The notes under the pieces: generated by a model | The model's database searches: none | What the model was told of the DNA's origin: nothing | Seen by the model: the letters and a program-made list of their open reading frames with translations, nothing else | Part shown: one piece after another, positions 48,501-60,464 of the stretch | Layout of the letters: each line of letters begins with the position of its first letter | Position numbering within the stretch: position 1 is the first letter of the stretch | Assembly (NCBI GenBank): GCA_032622095.1 | Contig: CP136064.1 | Location: forward strand, 125,163,605-125,227,604 | DNA length: 64,000 nucleotides | Source: Siphonodentalium dalli | Lineage: Eukaryota; Mollusca; Scaphopoda; Gadilida; Siphonodentaliidae | Direction of reading: 5' to 3' | Made by a program: the position numbers and the translations under genes

Positions 48501-49744
48501 TCTCAGTTCCGTCTCAAAGTTCTGCTCATTTCCTTTCAATAATATGGCCAGAATCACAAAAGAGGTTCTCCGCAAAATTCCATACTGCAACTTTAAAATG
48601 AATTTGTCATGCCCCATACGGAACTGGAACAAATATAATAGAACGTATTTGTCAGTTAATTAACTAATACGTAATATGTTCGGGATATGTTAACTTTTAA
48701 CTTTTTACAAATTTGGTTGCCATTTTGGAAGCCATCTTGAGCATTTCAGTCTTTAAACATCACAGTGTGACACACTTAAGATAGACCAAAACAATAAACA
48801 CCTTTGATACCAAAGATAGTTGCAGTTTACTTGAACAAATGGTCGAACCCTGAAAAGTGAATTTTTGCCAATATTTTTGTCAAGTTTGTGAGAGAGAAAT
48901 CCCATATTTCTGGTGATGTCAGTGGTGACAACAGTAAAAATGATCCATGGTGCATTAGACATGTTAGTATGCAATGTATAGAATACAGATTAGCCAATTG
49001 TATACATCAACCACAACTTGTAAGCGATTGCAGGACACGCTGGTGTAATATTTACCAGTTTCCATATTTTGGCGGCCATATTGGCAGCCATTTTGAGCCA
49101 AAGTAAGAATTTTGGTCCCAGTGATTTGGAACATTAATAGTTAATGATATGCCTCACTTACATTACAAAGTTCTGTTCATTTCTTGTTGAAATATGTCTA
49201 GAATCCCAATTGTGATTTTTTGTGAAATTTTATACCGGATTCTGTAAAATCGAATTTTTGAGGGATCGGAAGGGGTTAGGACCCCAATAATTGCATATTT
49301 CGTTGCTCCAACGATCAGTTAATATACAAAACACAAAATAAAGTTGCATTACTCAACCAGTTCCAAACAGCATGAATTGATCTAGAAGATATTTGTGAAA
49401 AAAATGTTATATTTTCAACTTCCGGTGGCCATTTTGGCGGCCATCTTGGATGGTGAGTTTCAATTTTGGCTCAAAAATGTGTCATTATGTCTCAGCTTCA
49501 CGAAAATATATACATTTGTATACATTTTACAAGATTTTCCTGCTATAATTTGCATAAAACTGACTTAGGGTCTGGGCTGAAAAACGGCGGCCATGATGGA
49601 TGCCATCTTGTCTGGAGTCTACACGGCCATTTTGTGTTCTTGTTAACATTGCTTAAAAGTTGAAGGACATAATAAGGAACAAAATGAGTGGGGTGAAGCT
49701 AAGTCCCAGGGGGTGCAAGGGTACCCCTATTAGCTCCCGGACTA
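48501..49744 (-). repeat. F3 right arm
   Basis: Inverted partner of the left arm. It ends GCTCCCGGACTA. Confidence 0.8.
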
Positions 49745-50033
49745 TATCTCCGTATTGAATAGAGGTACATGTATGCCGTCGCCGTTAGACAGGGATCACG
49801 GGACAGTGGTGCATGTGCGGATTTCTCGCCCTCTTTGCGGATGTCACGACGTTGTCAGTTTTACGGGTGGAGGAAAATCTGCGCAGAGAGTAAATAAATT
49901 TTACCGAGAAATCACTCCGCTGTATGTAGAAACCACCGACCCCGACAAACTTGCCCAGATACACGAATCAGATTATCCTCACTTAGAGCGGATCGCGAAT
50001 CCGCGCTTGTCGGCATTCGAACCAGCTTCGTGA
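49745..50033 (+). pseudogene. Right half of the unknown exon, with stop codon
   Basis: Continues the frame broken by F3: ISVLNRGTC, then HVRISRPLCGCHDVVSFTGGGK, then a charged region (TDPDKLAQIHESDYPHLERI) and a TGA stop at 50031. GC content is clearly higher than in the neighbouring DNA, and the frame is open for 96 codons. Joined with 44781-44933 it gives about 146 residues with six cysteines, two of them as CGC. GGGKSA resembles a partial nucleotide-binding loop, but no Walker context surrounds it, so I do not claim that function. No polyadenylation signal is obvious nearby. Confidence 0.5.
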
Positions 50034-51364
50034 GCGCTAGACGGCAGACGGCGGCATAATGCACTGAGCATTCTATTTTAGTACAGGTACCAAAATTCGA
50101 TTATTTTACTAATTTTTGTCAAATGTTTGAACTGGAATGTTAATCAGTTGAAACCATTTCGAACCATTATTATAGGGCATTTCAGGTGGGAATTTCCAAC
50201 AACTGGAAATATTTAGGTACATTAGGAAATTTTCAATTCATTGGGGTGATGGGATGACAGGTGGTCCTGCAATGTAATTTCGCGGACTTGGGAATTTGCA
50301 ATAAGTCGAAAATTTAGAAAGATTCTAACTAACTATCGCCGTGATTGAAGTTATTGAAAATTATTGTCCAGAACATGTAATGGTCACAACGGGGGGGGGG
50401 AGGGTCTCGAAAAAAATATCCAGAATACAAGGTCCGGTTGGGTGGGTTGTATCTGAGTCCCGATAGCAGATATTTCCAATGCCATGTAAATTTTTTCCAA
50501 ATCCATGCTTAAAGACACGTTATGACAAATAACCCAATTTGAAATATCAAGGCTTAAGAAACTGGACAAAAATAGATGATTAAGCAAGAGCAGGGGTCCC
50601 ATTTAATTTAATTTAATTCAATTTAATCGGACATTTCCTTATTTTGAACCACATTTTTTTGTTTAGCCTTAATATAATTTTGAGAGTTTTTGCTATTATA
50701 TTGCATATCCAGTCCAGCAACAATTTATTCTCAAATGATGAATTAGTACTTTCAAAACTAGCTCCGACCTCAATTCATTTCAGAAACACGAAACTAAATA
50801 CACCCGCATCCATTGCGAATTACATTCCGATTTCAAAACTACTATCATTCCCTATTTATCCGTGTCCAACTCACCCATCGATAACATATTGCGCGTAGAA
50901 ATAATAGCACGAAAATCTGACTTTACGATCATGATTTACGATCAAATTACCAATCTGTATCGTTACTGCGAAAGCAGAAATATGTATTCTCGTCTCAGGT
51001 TCAAGTCTCGGTTTATACAAAAATCTCAGACCAGGGGGGTACTAGGTCTCAGTTGTACACTATTACCTATAACACACATAATTATCGATTATATTACATT
51101 TTGTCCAGTTCATAATTTTATATAATTATAATCTTTCCTCTACACGGCATACCAATATAACACAATTCCTATTTGGTTAACGTAAAGATAAATGCTTCCA
51201 AAAAATACTTATGTTTCTGTTACCAGAACTTGTACGTTACCACGTGGTTCGAATTATGAACAGACCCGACACAGGCTTGAATGCCAATAAGAAGGCAAAC
51301 CTCGGTTTATGTAAACCTGAGTTTCTTAAAGATGAGAATACAGACAGTGCTACCCAATAATCCC
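50034..51364. other. No gene recognised
   Basis: AT-rich with a G homopolymer at 50391-50400 and a TTTAA-rich patch near 50602-50628. No TIR pair was seen. Confidence 0.4.
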
Positions 51365-53189
51365 AGGGACCTATACTATAGAATACAATTTTTGTAATAG
51401 CAGGCTTATTTGAGCCGTACAGAAGGTGTCGAGTACTATGGACCACTGTAATCTAACAGCGAACGCGATTTCTTGTAAATCACAAAAAGACGGCAAATCG
51501 AGTACTATCGACCACCGTTCGTTGAACGCACATCTAAACATTTGTGATTTTGTCAAGGGAAATTACTCTAATTATATATGCGAATGATATGTCAATGCCT
51601 ATTTGTGTCAGTTGGTGAGTGATTTAGTTGATGAATAAAGGTACATTACGTGTGACTAGTTTCCGCTACTTGGGTTATTTTGACCACAATTGCGCACGGT
51701 GAAATGTAATTGTTTCAGTATCGCGTGGAATACTTACCATTTTCAGATGTTTTATGTTACATGTTTATTAACGGTTTGTCGAAAAAGGTCGGCAAACACA
51801 CACATCGGTTGCCGTTCAAATGGCCACATCAACTTTATATAGCAATATTACCAAGGATGGAACCTAATTTGTCTAGCTAGCTTTGTCTGGCTGAAATATT
51901 AGTGGGAACATCTAGACCTTAATAGTTGAAAAGTTTGAGGTAACATGCAGCTGGAAAAATTCAACCCATGATGGAGGTGCGATGGCTGTTCTCGGACTTG
52001 GTATTTTCGACCTGTGTAAAGGATGGGTGTTCATTTGGAAATTCCAATGTGGACCAACACTCCCTCGTCCAGGGTCTCCGGGGACACACAACCTCGATTT
52101 TAAAACATATATATAGCACCATCTACTTAAACTATACCTAATTCTCAGTACCTTCCATTTATACCCAACTAAGCGGCTGAATTTAGGTAAACATATGACA
52201 TTTGGTTATAACCAACACGCACTACTACATTGGTAAGTTAAGGATCGGGGGACCCCGAGTTTTTTCTAAAAAATCACTAATGGAACATACTGTGCGGCAC
52301 TATTGGCCAAATTAAATTGTTTAGACCACAAGGTGAACGCAAACTTCTTGAGCACACAAATGCCATGCGGTTCAAATATGTTACATAATGTCATGGTAAA
52401 TATTTGGGGTCCACTGATTATTAACGCAACTTAGCCTGAAATTATCAGTAACTGTTTCAACACGAAATGCCACCACCCCCGATTCACCGCGTATCCGTGT
52501 ACCTTCGCACAAAGATCGTTTATATATATACGTTTTGAGCCCAAGCCCGACAACTGTAACTCTTTAATTCCATTCATAATTAAAATCTAGGCCGCTGACA
52601 TGGCTATCTCCTTTCAAATCCATTGAGCGTAAACCATCTCAATGGGTTAACAATTGAGATTCCGTGACCGCATTACAAATAACATGTACCCAGCTAATCG
52701 CACTCACCATTTTCGGCACGGATAATCGTCGTGAAAAATCAATAATGTAGCCTGTGCATTTGTAATCTAATAATCAATTTTCACAAAAATAGTATTATTG
52801 CTGTACTATAGAACCCACTTAGCCAGTACTTTATCATTCCGTATTGCGAATTTTTACATATTACAAAGATGTAGCGTTCGAGTACTATGCAAACATGAAC
52901 AGATGAAACTTTCAGGCCCCCTTTTTCTCCACCAAATGCAAAGATTTTCAGGTCAAGTGAATCCCGGTATATAGATGGTTCACCAAAAAGATCATATAAG
53001 TCATTACATGTCAATGTATTTTGCATATAAAGAGTTTTGGGCATATGATGAGTTTCAATCTACAATGAAAGAAATACACTGATAGAAATACAGTCGAATA
53101 CTATATAACACAAAATATGTATTACAAAATTAGTAAATCACAAATTAACGTTGATATTACAAACATGGTATTCTATAGTATAGGCCCCA
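51365..53189. mobile_element. Candidate TIR element, about 1.8 kb
   Basis: The left end GGACCTATACTATAGAATAC plus TTTGTAATA (51367-51400) is mirrored at about 53150-53186 with few mismatches. A CGAGTACTAT motif recurs inside at 51430, 51500 and 52879. No ORF resembling a transposase; no clear target duplication. Confidence 0.5.
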
Positions 53190-53213
53190 GCTTGCTCGCG
53201 TCGAAGCTGGGTA
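53187..53213. other. Hairpin CCCAGCTT-10 nt-AAGCTGGG
   Basis: A perfect 8-bp stem sits directly outside the right end of the candidate TIR element. No U-run follows, so it is not called a terminator. Confidence 0.5.
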
Positions 53214-56200
53214 ACACATCGCGATCACCGTGGTCTGGGCCTGGTCTAGACTATAGTTTACGCGAAACCTGATCCAGACCAGAGACCAGAATTCGGCCGT
53301 AAGAGACCTTCGGTTATGCGGAAAACATACACACTAGTTACACGTATCTTGACATATGTTGCTACCTCTTTTCCTGGTTCATCCATGCAGGTAGCAACCA
53401 CCTGTTGATCGGCAGCCTGTTGGACTGCCAACATCAACATGTATATACTATTACTGTGTGCCAAACCCCCATGTAAGGTCATGTTACCATGCCACAATGG
53501 CTGTATCTACATGTATATGTATGTCCATTGTATACGATGGTTAATTTGTCAAATAATTAATGTTGTCGGTAACTACACACCATATGGTGTAGGTATTGTT
53601 ATTGTCACACAATTATGTCTCCATTCTATTGTATTTTGGATAGGAGAAATAAACTATTCTATTCTCGTCTTGTCATAGCTTTGCGGCAAAACGACGTTAA
53701 ATCACAATTAACAAACAGACACACAGTACAGTACACATTATAGTATCAATTACTAACTTGTATACATCCCTTCGAGAACGTATTCGTTATATATGTAAGT
53801 GAGTTAGCACCATTGCAACTATACAGTTTAATCACATTAGATTATATATGGTCATTCCAGGACCTGTATATCTGGATTGGGGAGGCAAAACTCAGGATAT
53901 CTGCATTATATAGAATTATATGATCATTCCCAGGCAACGAAAAGAGCAATTCACCTCGAGTCTAGACGTCGACCGTCTTCTTTAATTGACGTGTGTACGC
54001 CTTTGAGATGAATCTGTTGTCAGTGTGATTAGGATGGATCACAGGAATTGTTCCTTTTGGGACAGTCCGTGTATAGATTCAAACAAAATGTTAGCCAGCA
54101 GGCCAGAATAGTCGACAGCGTGATTGATTGGTCGATGAGCAGATCAAACATTTGGCGTCGTATCATGAATCCTTGTTGACCCACATGGCACCCAGTATCC
54201 AAAGAATAGACTAAAAACGAGAGCGACTTTGTGTCATTTCAGGTCCATACAGAAGAGTTGAGACGATGCCCGTGCCTGTTAGTGTGGAAGTCAAATGCAA
54301 CCTCTCAGCAATACAAGCTATCTATAACCATTAGCCTGTAATCAAAGTACCCTTTCCGGCTTTCATTCTTAAATTTAGAGATAATTAGTGTAAATGTAGA
54401 AATACAAAGGTGTACATATATATTTCGTACACTCGGAGGTCTGGCGAATGGCGATATTGGTTATAAGTTTTTCGAGAGCCCCACACAGTCGACCGATTGA
54501 CATTGGAAGACAGTCTTTCTTTTAAGAGATGCAATTTAATTTTCTTGCATATGCATATTTGTTGTGAGTATCATCTTCATTTTTACTTTCTGTCCATGTC
54601 AATATTTCGTTGAGGAGGGACCCATATGCACAAATTTGTTGTATCGAATGTATACTTTATTATAGTTTAATTCGATATTCTGTCGAATTCCTCAAGTGCG
54701 GCATTCACGATTTCCAGTCTAAACATATCCGCTATATTTAATTATTCCGATTCACCAAATATCTAGAAGCGACAACAAAACGGATATTATTGGACATCCA
54801 TTGGTTTTTTGTTCTAAATACAGGATATTTCAAAACGTTCAATAAAATATTTGTCTTTCCTTGGACAATACAAACCGATTACATTGACAACGTCGTCGAC
54901 GACGTCAACTGTAACACAAAATATCTTCATTAAATTATAAGGTATAGTCTACATAAATCACAAGTTTGTTCAATTAAATGATGCAATATCGATCTAAATT
55001 TCAGTAAGCTATAAACTACAATCCCCAGAGTGTGTAATACACATGGTACAACACAGTTGTGTGGATATGTTAACGTTGTTGCTCTCGTTTTTCATGCCGC
55101 GAGGTAAAACTCTACAGTTCTCGTTTTACTATCGCGTCACAACAAACTCGTGCAACAACGTTAGCCAGTTATGTCATTCAATCTATTTATTTCTGTATTT
55201 GTTCTGTTTTAAACAACAGTTTGCTCTATAGCAGGAACAGTGAAAATGTATCTTGCAAATAATCGCATAAATATACTACTCTGTCTAATGCTTATATGCA
55301 TGTAAATACCAATAATGTGACGGGTAATTTCCATGACAAAATTTGCTGTTAGAAAAAAAACTCAATTAAAGGTCCCATTAGAAGCGGAAATGCACGATCT
55401 TACTCCGAGCCGTTAGAGTAACACAAATCAAACAAGTACCGAGAACCAATATTTAACCTTGATCGGTTCGCTGCCATTCATGGTCCGTGGGATACGAGTT
55501 TATCGACAATCAAACGATTTCCTCCCACGAAGCCACCTAGCCAGAAGTCATTGATTTCAGCGTCGAATGTGATTTAAATCTCTGCCGCCACCTAGTTCGT
55601 TAAGTTCACAGATAGGGATACATTTTATTACACACCCCTTAATGTATTCTAAGTAAATTCCCCAATTTCAGTCTGCGATAGTTTTCGACACAAATAACAT
55701 TTGCCGATCGGAACAGCTTTGAGAGATACATGCATGCATGTCTATTCGAACATTTGCTATGTAGTGCATATATAGAACCACAGTATCTTTCGTTTGAGTT
55801 AGTGGTTGTCGAATTCGTGTGGTTAGTTCAATGATACAACACGGATCGAAAGGCTCATCGATCAGTGGTGCGTACACGTATGGTAAATACTATCTTATTT
55901 TATAAAGGGTGGTATCATGAATATGAAAGGCCGCATCATCTGTATTGTAGAACAATGTACATACACATTAATCCTGCGAAATTCATGGATGTTGAATATT
56001 GATTTAACTAAGATGTCAGTAAAACACAATCATGCTTCTACATACTAAGATCATATACCGACGTTTTCTCAAATATGTTTATAGTCTTCGACTAATATTC
56101 GCAATCAGGTCATTACATTTGGGAAAATTTTAACAATTACTAGTAGATACACAAGTAGACGTTTGTACCCGACGAAGGCCGTGCAGCCGAAAGCTTGTAT

Positions 56201-56303
56201 TTCACGTTGTCGTTATAATTATGACTTGAATTCCAGGAAGACGGCCCAATATTGTATTGCTACCATGTGTCTATAAATATTGTACACATAAGCACTACTG
56301 CTG

Positions 56304-56339
<36 letters not shown>

Positions 56340-58679
56340 GTGAAGACTCTCAAAGTGCTAATTTAAAGATACTTGATATTACTCAGACCCATAAAAGGCT
56401 ACATATAAAAGAACGCAATTTTATCGGCCGATCATCATTTACTTTGATAGCTATAACATCAAACCTTTCAACATTTACTGCTATACAACGTTACAGTTTG
56501 AGACATATTTATAAAGTACTGGATAGCATGTGTAGATCCAATCGTCCGTGTCTCAAAACTGTAGTCATATAGTTGCCTCCGGTCAAGTGATGAAACACGA
56601 ATATTTCGATTTCATCACAAGAACGCATGGTGGTATATATACTATGAACGTAATTTATCAAAACACAAAGGATTACCATATAGTATCTTCAATAAATTCT
56701 AAACTTGACCAAAATTGCCTACATACTCAGTGGCAGAGACTGTATGTATACTGTATTTATACTGATTAACTGCATTTACCCCTTCTCCATAATTTTACAC
56801 ATATATGCTGCACACAAGACCATAATTGGCAACATTGAGTGAATCAACGCCGAAATAAGATCTTTGAAGGCTGATAACCTGATAATTAGCTCAAGTTTGT
56901 GGGTGGTATTTGTAAGACCTTTACAAACAAAAAGATACTGAACACTAATAGTGTGCATTGCGTGGTAGCATAATTATTCCAGTTATAAATTGCCGACTGA
57001 AGTAATTTGAAGTTTTTTTTCTAAGGTTTGATAGCAGCATGAAAATTAGTTTTAAACATAATGTACGATGTACCGTCTCTTTGACCGGGTGAGATGGGTT
57101 ACTAATTTATTAAAGAGAAGAGTGTTTCTTTACAGTATAAAAAGCATTGCAACATACGTGTATGGTTTATTAAAACAGACTGTTGATCAATTCGGAAATG
57201 CATGTAACTAGTATTTATACCACAAGGGTATGCACTTCAGTTTCTGAGTTACATTCAATAATTTAATCAACACGCCGAATGAAACTAGCACGTACTGTGT
57301 GGCGAAACATTAATTCGTGTGTTATTATTTGTGGCCCAACTATTTGATGTATTCTGAGCAGAAAACCCGAACTATTAATCCGTAAATCATTGGGTTTGAC
57401 TTGCGTTGCAGTGACCGATAAATCCTTCACATATATCTGTTTTAATGATATGTATACATTTAAAGATATTTAACAGTAAACTTGTATATTTCTAATTGCA
57501 CACAAACATTTATAACTGCGTAATTCCTATGCCACAATATATCGTATCTTTACTTATTTCGAGAACTGATGTAATATAGACAGCCATTTCGTGTGCCATC
57601 TTGGATGAAGCAGTTTTCCCAAAGCGGATTTTATACATGTTACGCTGAGGACTCTCCTGCATCATTTGACACCAAAATAGCTTCTTTACCAATTTATTCC
57701 GGGTTAACCGACCGGGGGGGGGGGTAAAAAGTGAGATACACAATGTCCCCCGGTGAGTCGGTAGCCGTAGGTCAAAACAAGCATTCTTCTAGATCATGCA
57801 ATTTTTATCCTAATACAATATTTTATTTTGGTTTTAGTTTAAAACAACTTGCATGTGTTCTAGTCTTCTCTGTTGACTAGAAATTAAGCACTTAAAGTAG
57901 TTTTCACCCCCTGATAGGTGATAACATTGATGGAATTCACTAAAACTAATGTTGAAGGTGGTATGTGTCTCTCTGTGAACGGAAAACAATTGCATATGTA
58001 ATAACTGTCTATAGTGATCAAGGTATGTACAAAAATATGGTTATTGTCAGATCATTTCTCCCATAACTATCGGCTATTATGCTTGCGACCATATCAATAT
58101 GGTACTTGCTGTGAATGAATGGTGTTGGAAGTGTCAACATGGTTATTTAAGACTTGTGAAGAATAATGTCAATTATCACGGGTTTATCATATTTTAATGA
58201 GGACTAGATTCGTTTAGACTAGACACAATTTCCTGTAACATTCAATGGCATTCAGTTTCATTATAGACAAAAATGAACACTTTGTCTTTAATATGCATAT
58301 ATTTGCATACATCAGGGCATATCTTGAGGCCGGTACAACCTTAAGGACAATGTTATGGTGTTGCAATAGCATAGCCAGACGACAAGTTCACTGTTACCGA
58401 TTCATGTGAAGAAAGGGTTACATTTGGGATTGCACTGCTTTGTGGTGATGTGCTTGGACATGATCCATTAACTTAAGCACGCAAAAGCAATTGGAACACC
58501 AATTTGAATTAGTAACTTTCAACACTCGGAGCTATGGTAAGATCATCCCAGGACAAGAGTGTAACTTATATATTTTTGAAATAATTGTTAATCGTATCAA
58601 AAGATCACGAAAGAACAGCTATTTTGTTTCATAGAAGCTATAGTGTTCCTGTTAATCTTGTCTTGTTTTGTTTGTTATA
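53214..58679. other. No gene recognised; simple repeats
   Basis: Holds a possible SINE-like tail at 53630-53720, a (CTA)n tract at 56294-56338 and a G run at 57713-57724. Open frames up to 106 codons (56252-56572) lie on or near simple repeats and show no recognisable motif. Confidence 0.45.
53630..53720 (+). repeat. Possible 3' tail of a SINE-like repeat, weak
   Basis: TTGCGGCAAAACGACGTTAA followed by ATCACAATTAACAAACA resembles, from memory, short tails common in mollusc SINEs. No tRNA-like A and B boxes were recognised upstream. Confidence 0.25.
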
Positions 58680-59165
58680 TATGGCCCCGAGAAAATTGTT
58701 CGGAAGCATACCGTGTTTGTCTTTTCTGCCCGTCTGTCTGTCCGTCTGTCTGTCTGTCGTAAGATTGTTCGTGTCCGCTCCATAACATCGCGTTGCTCTT
58801 TTGGATTCTATTGAGACTTGGCATAGTTGTTCCTAATGACAAATTTTGTTTCCAATTGTTGAAGGTCAAGGTCACAGCACAAGGTCGTTCTCTCGATTAA
58901 GTCACCAGACACTAACCGCCGTGTCCACTCCATAACTCCATGTACATCACATGATTTCAACGAAACAAGGCGTGATGGTTAACTCAACGGTGACGATGTG
59001 TCGCGATATGTGTGCATTGTGGTTTGTCAAAGGTCAAGGTCGGATGGGTATTATATTCGAAAATACTTCATGGAACTCAACATTACAAATTATTGGAGGT
59101 CAGGGTATAAATTCGCTCACGAGTTGCTTCATTATGGGGGCATAGTCACGTTCGAGTGACATTTC
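58680..59165. repeat. Dispersed repeat of a type common in mollusc genomes
   Basis: It has a CCGTCTGTCTGTC run, then GTGTCCGCTCCATAAC, GAGACTTGGCATAGTTGTTC, AAGGTCAAGGTCACAGCACA, a second GTGTCCACTCCATAACT, AAAGGTCAAGGTCGG, and a final GGGGGCATAGT. This order matches a frequent uncharacterised repeat I associate with bivalves and gastropods. The match is from memory. Confidence 0.55.
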
Positions 59166-59708
59166 TAGTTTAATATAAAACAACTGGTTGGCCAGACAGA
59201 ACAGAAGTATTCTATATAAACTCTGTTGGTATTTTATACCTGTTTATATAGGCCAAAACACTCATTTCTGTTGTTTTATACATATATTTGCTTAGTCAAT
59301 TATTGCTAACCATATAGATTTAGAGGTCTAAATTTATGTAAATTGAGCATATAATTGTCCTTGAAACAGTAATTCAATTTGCAATTCTTAGCAGTTTATT
59401 GTTTGGAATTAAATATGAAGTAACAATAATTGCGGCAAAAATCATGATGTTTGGAATTGGTGGCGGACGCTTAAATGAACCGAATTTGGATATGGATAGG
59501 GGTGGCTGTCAAAAATCTGATGGATAAGAATTACACGGAAGGGTGTATGGGTCCCAAAATTCAGGGAAAAAATCAACCTTGTGTGTGCACATTTACCCCC
59601 CCCCCCCCCCCGGGTTAACCACATCGTTTCGCGTACAACAACCGTACCAATGATGAACTTATAAAAAGTCATTATGAGTCGATAATGGCAATGACACTCT
59701 TATTTTCT
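59166..59708. other. No gene recognised
   Basis: Contains a C run at 59596-59611. Nothing else identified. Confidence 0.4.
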
Positions 59709-60464
59709 AAATGAGGCGATTCTTAACCGATTATGAACCTAAAACAAATCCTATTATACGCCCATTGCGTTCTGATTTTCGGGAGAGCAGGCTGAGTAGA
59801 TATAGGTATACGTATAAGTATTCGAAAACATTTCAATTGGTTGTTTTTGTTCTGTTGAATCCGTTGAAAGGTGAACGAACCCAATTGAGAGACATATACG
59901 GCCCCTCGCAACAAACATGATATAGCCACTGTTAAAACGTATGTTGCAGTGGTAATAAGGCGATTTAATATACATCTGGTTACGATTTTCTAATCGACAA
60001 AACACATTCTTGGCTTCGAAATAACGCACACAATAGGAATTTATTGCAACCTGCACTGCCCGCCAAGTTATTGCTGATCAAAATATGTCATAAAGCAACA
60101 CGAACCAATTGAGACTCCCCCAGAGCCAGATATATGTCCGTGTAATCAGAATAAAATTGCCTGCGCTTGTCAAATTTACAAATTATTGTTAGCGGCTGTT
60201 GCCAATTCGTCCTGAGATTATTTTACACTGTATGCCATAAATGATTGCCACCGATCATCGAATTGATTAACTCGGGAGCCTACGGTCGTATTATATCTGG
60301 TTTACGTCAACAAGTGCACTAATACGCTTGCTATAAAACCCGAAATATAGTTCTAAAATGCAAACTTATCTCGCAATACACACTGTTCCTCCGAAAAGCA
60401 GCAGGTTATGGCATTATAATAGGATTTGTTATAGGTTCATAATCGGCTTAGAATCGCCTCATTT
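59709..60464. mobile_element. MITE-like element, 756 bp, about 50-bp TIRs
   Basis: The left end AAATGAGGCGATTCTTAACC followed by GATTATGAACCTAAAACAAA is mirrored at 60415-60464 with three or four mismatches. A further inverted TCGATTATGAACCTA copy lies at 60607-60621. No ORF with recognisable content. Confidence 0.75.

Larger units (their letters stand above)
44934..49744. mobile_element. Foldback element F3 (4,811 bp)
   Basis: The left end TAGTCCGGGAGCTAATAGGG is mirrored at the right end (49725-49744). Arms are about 44934-46224 and 48501-49744, inverted and highly similar by eye (around 90%), with small indels. Both contain GGCCGCCAT/ATGGCGGCC motifs several times. The core (46225-48500) is made of tandem GTATAC...GAGTGAC...ATGGTCAT units. 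TAT flanks both ends (44931-44933, 49745-49747), a probable 3-bp target duplication. There is no transposase ORF. Confidence 0.82.

Noticed and set aside
57510-57743. 77-codon minus-strand frame next to a G run
   Set aside because: No motif, and its start lies within the flank of the homopolymer.
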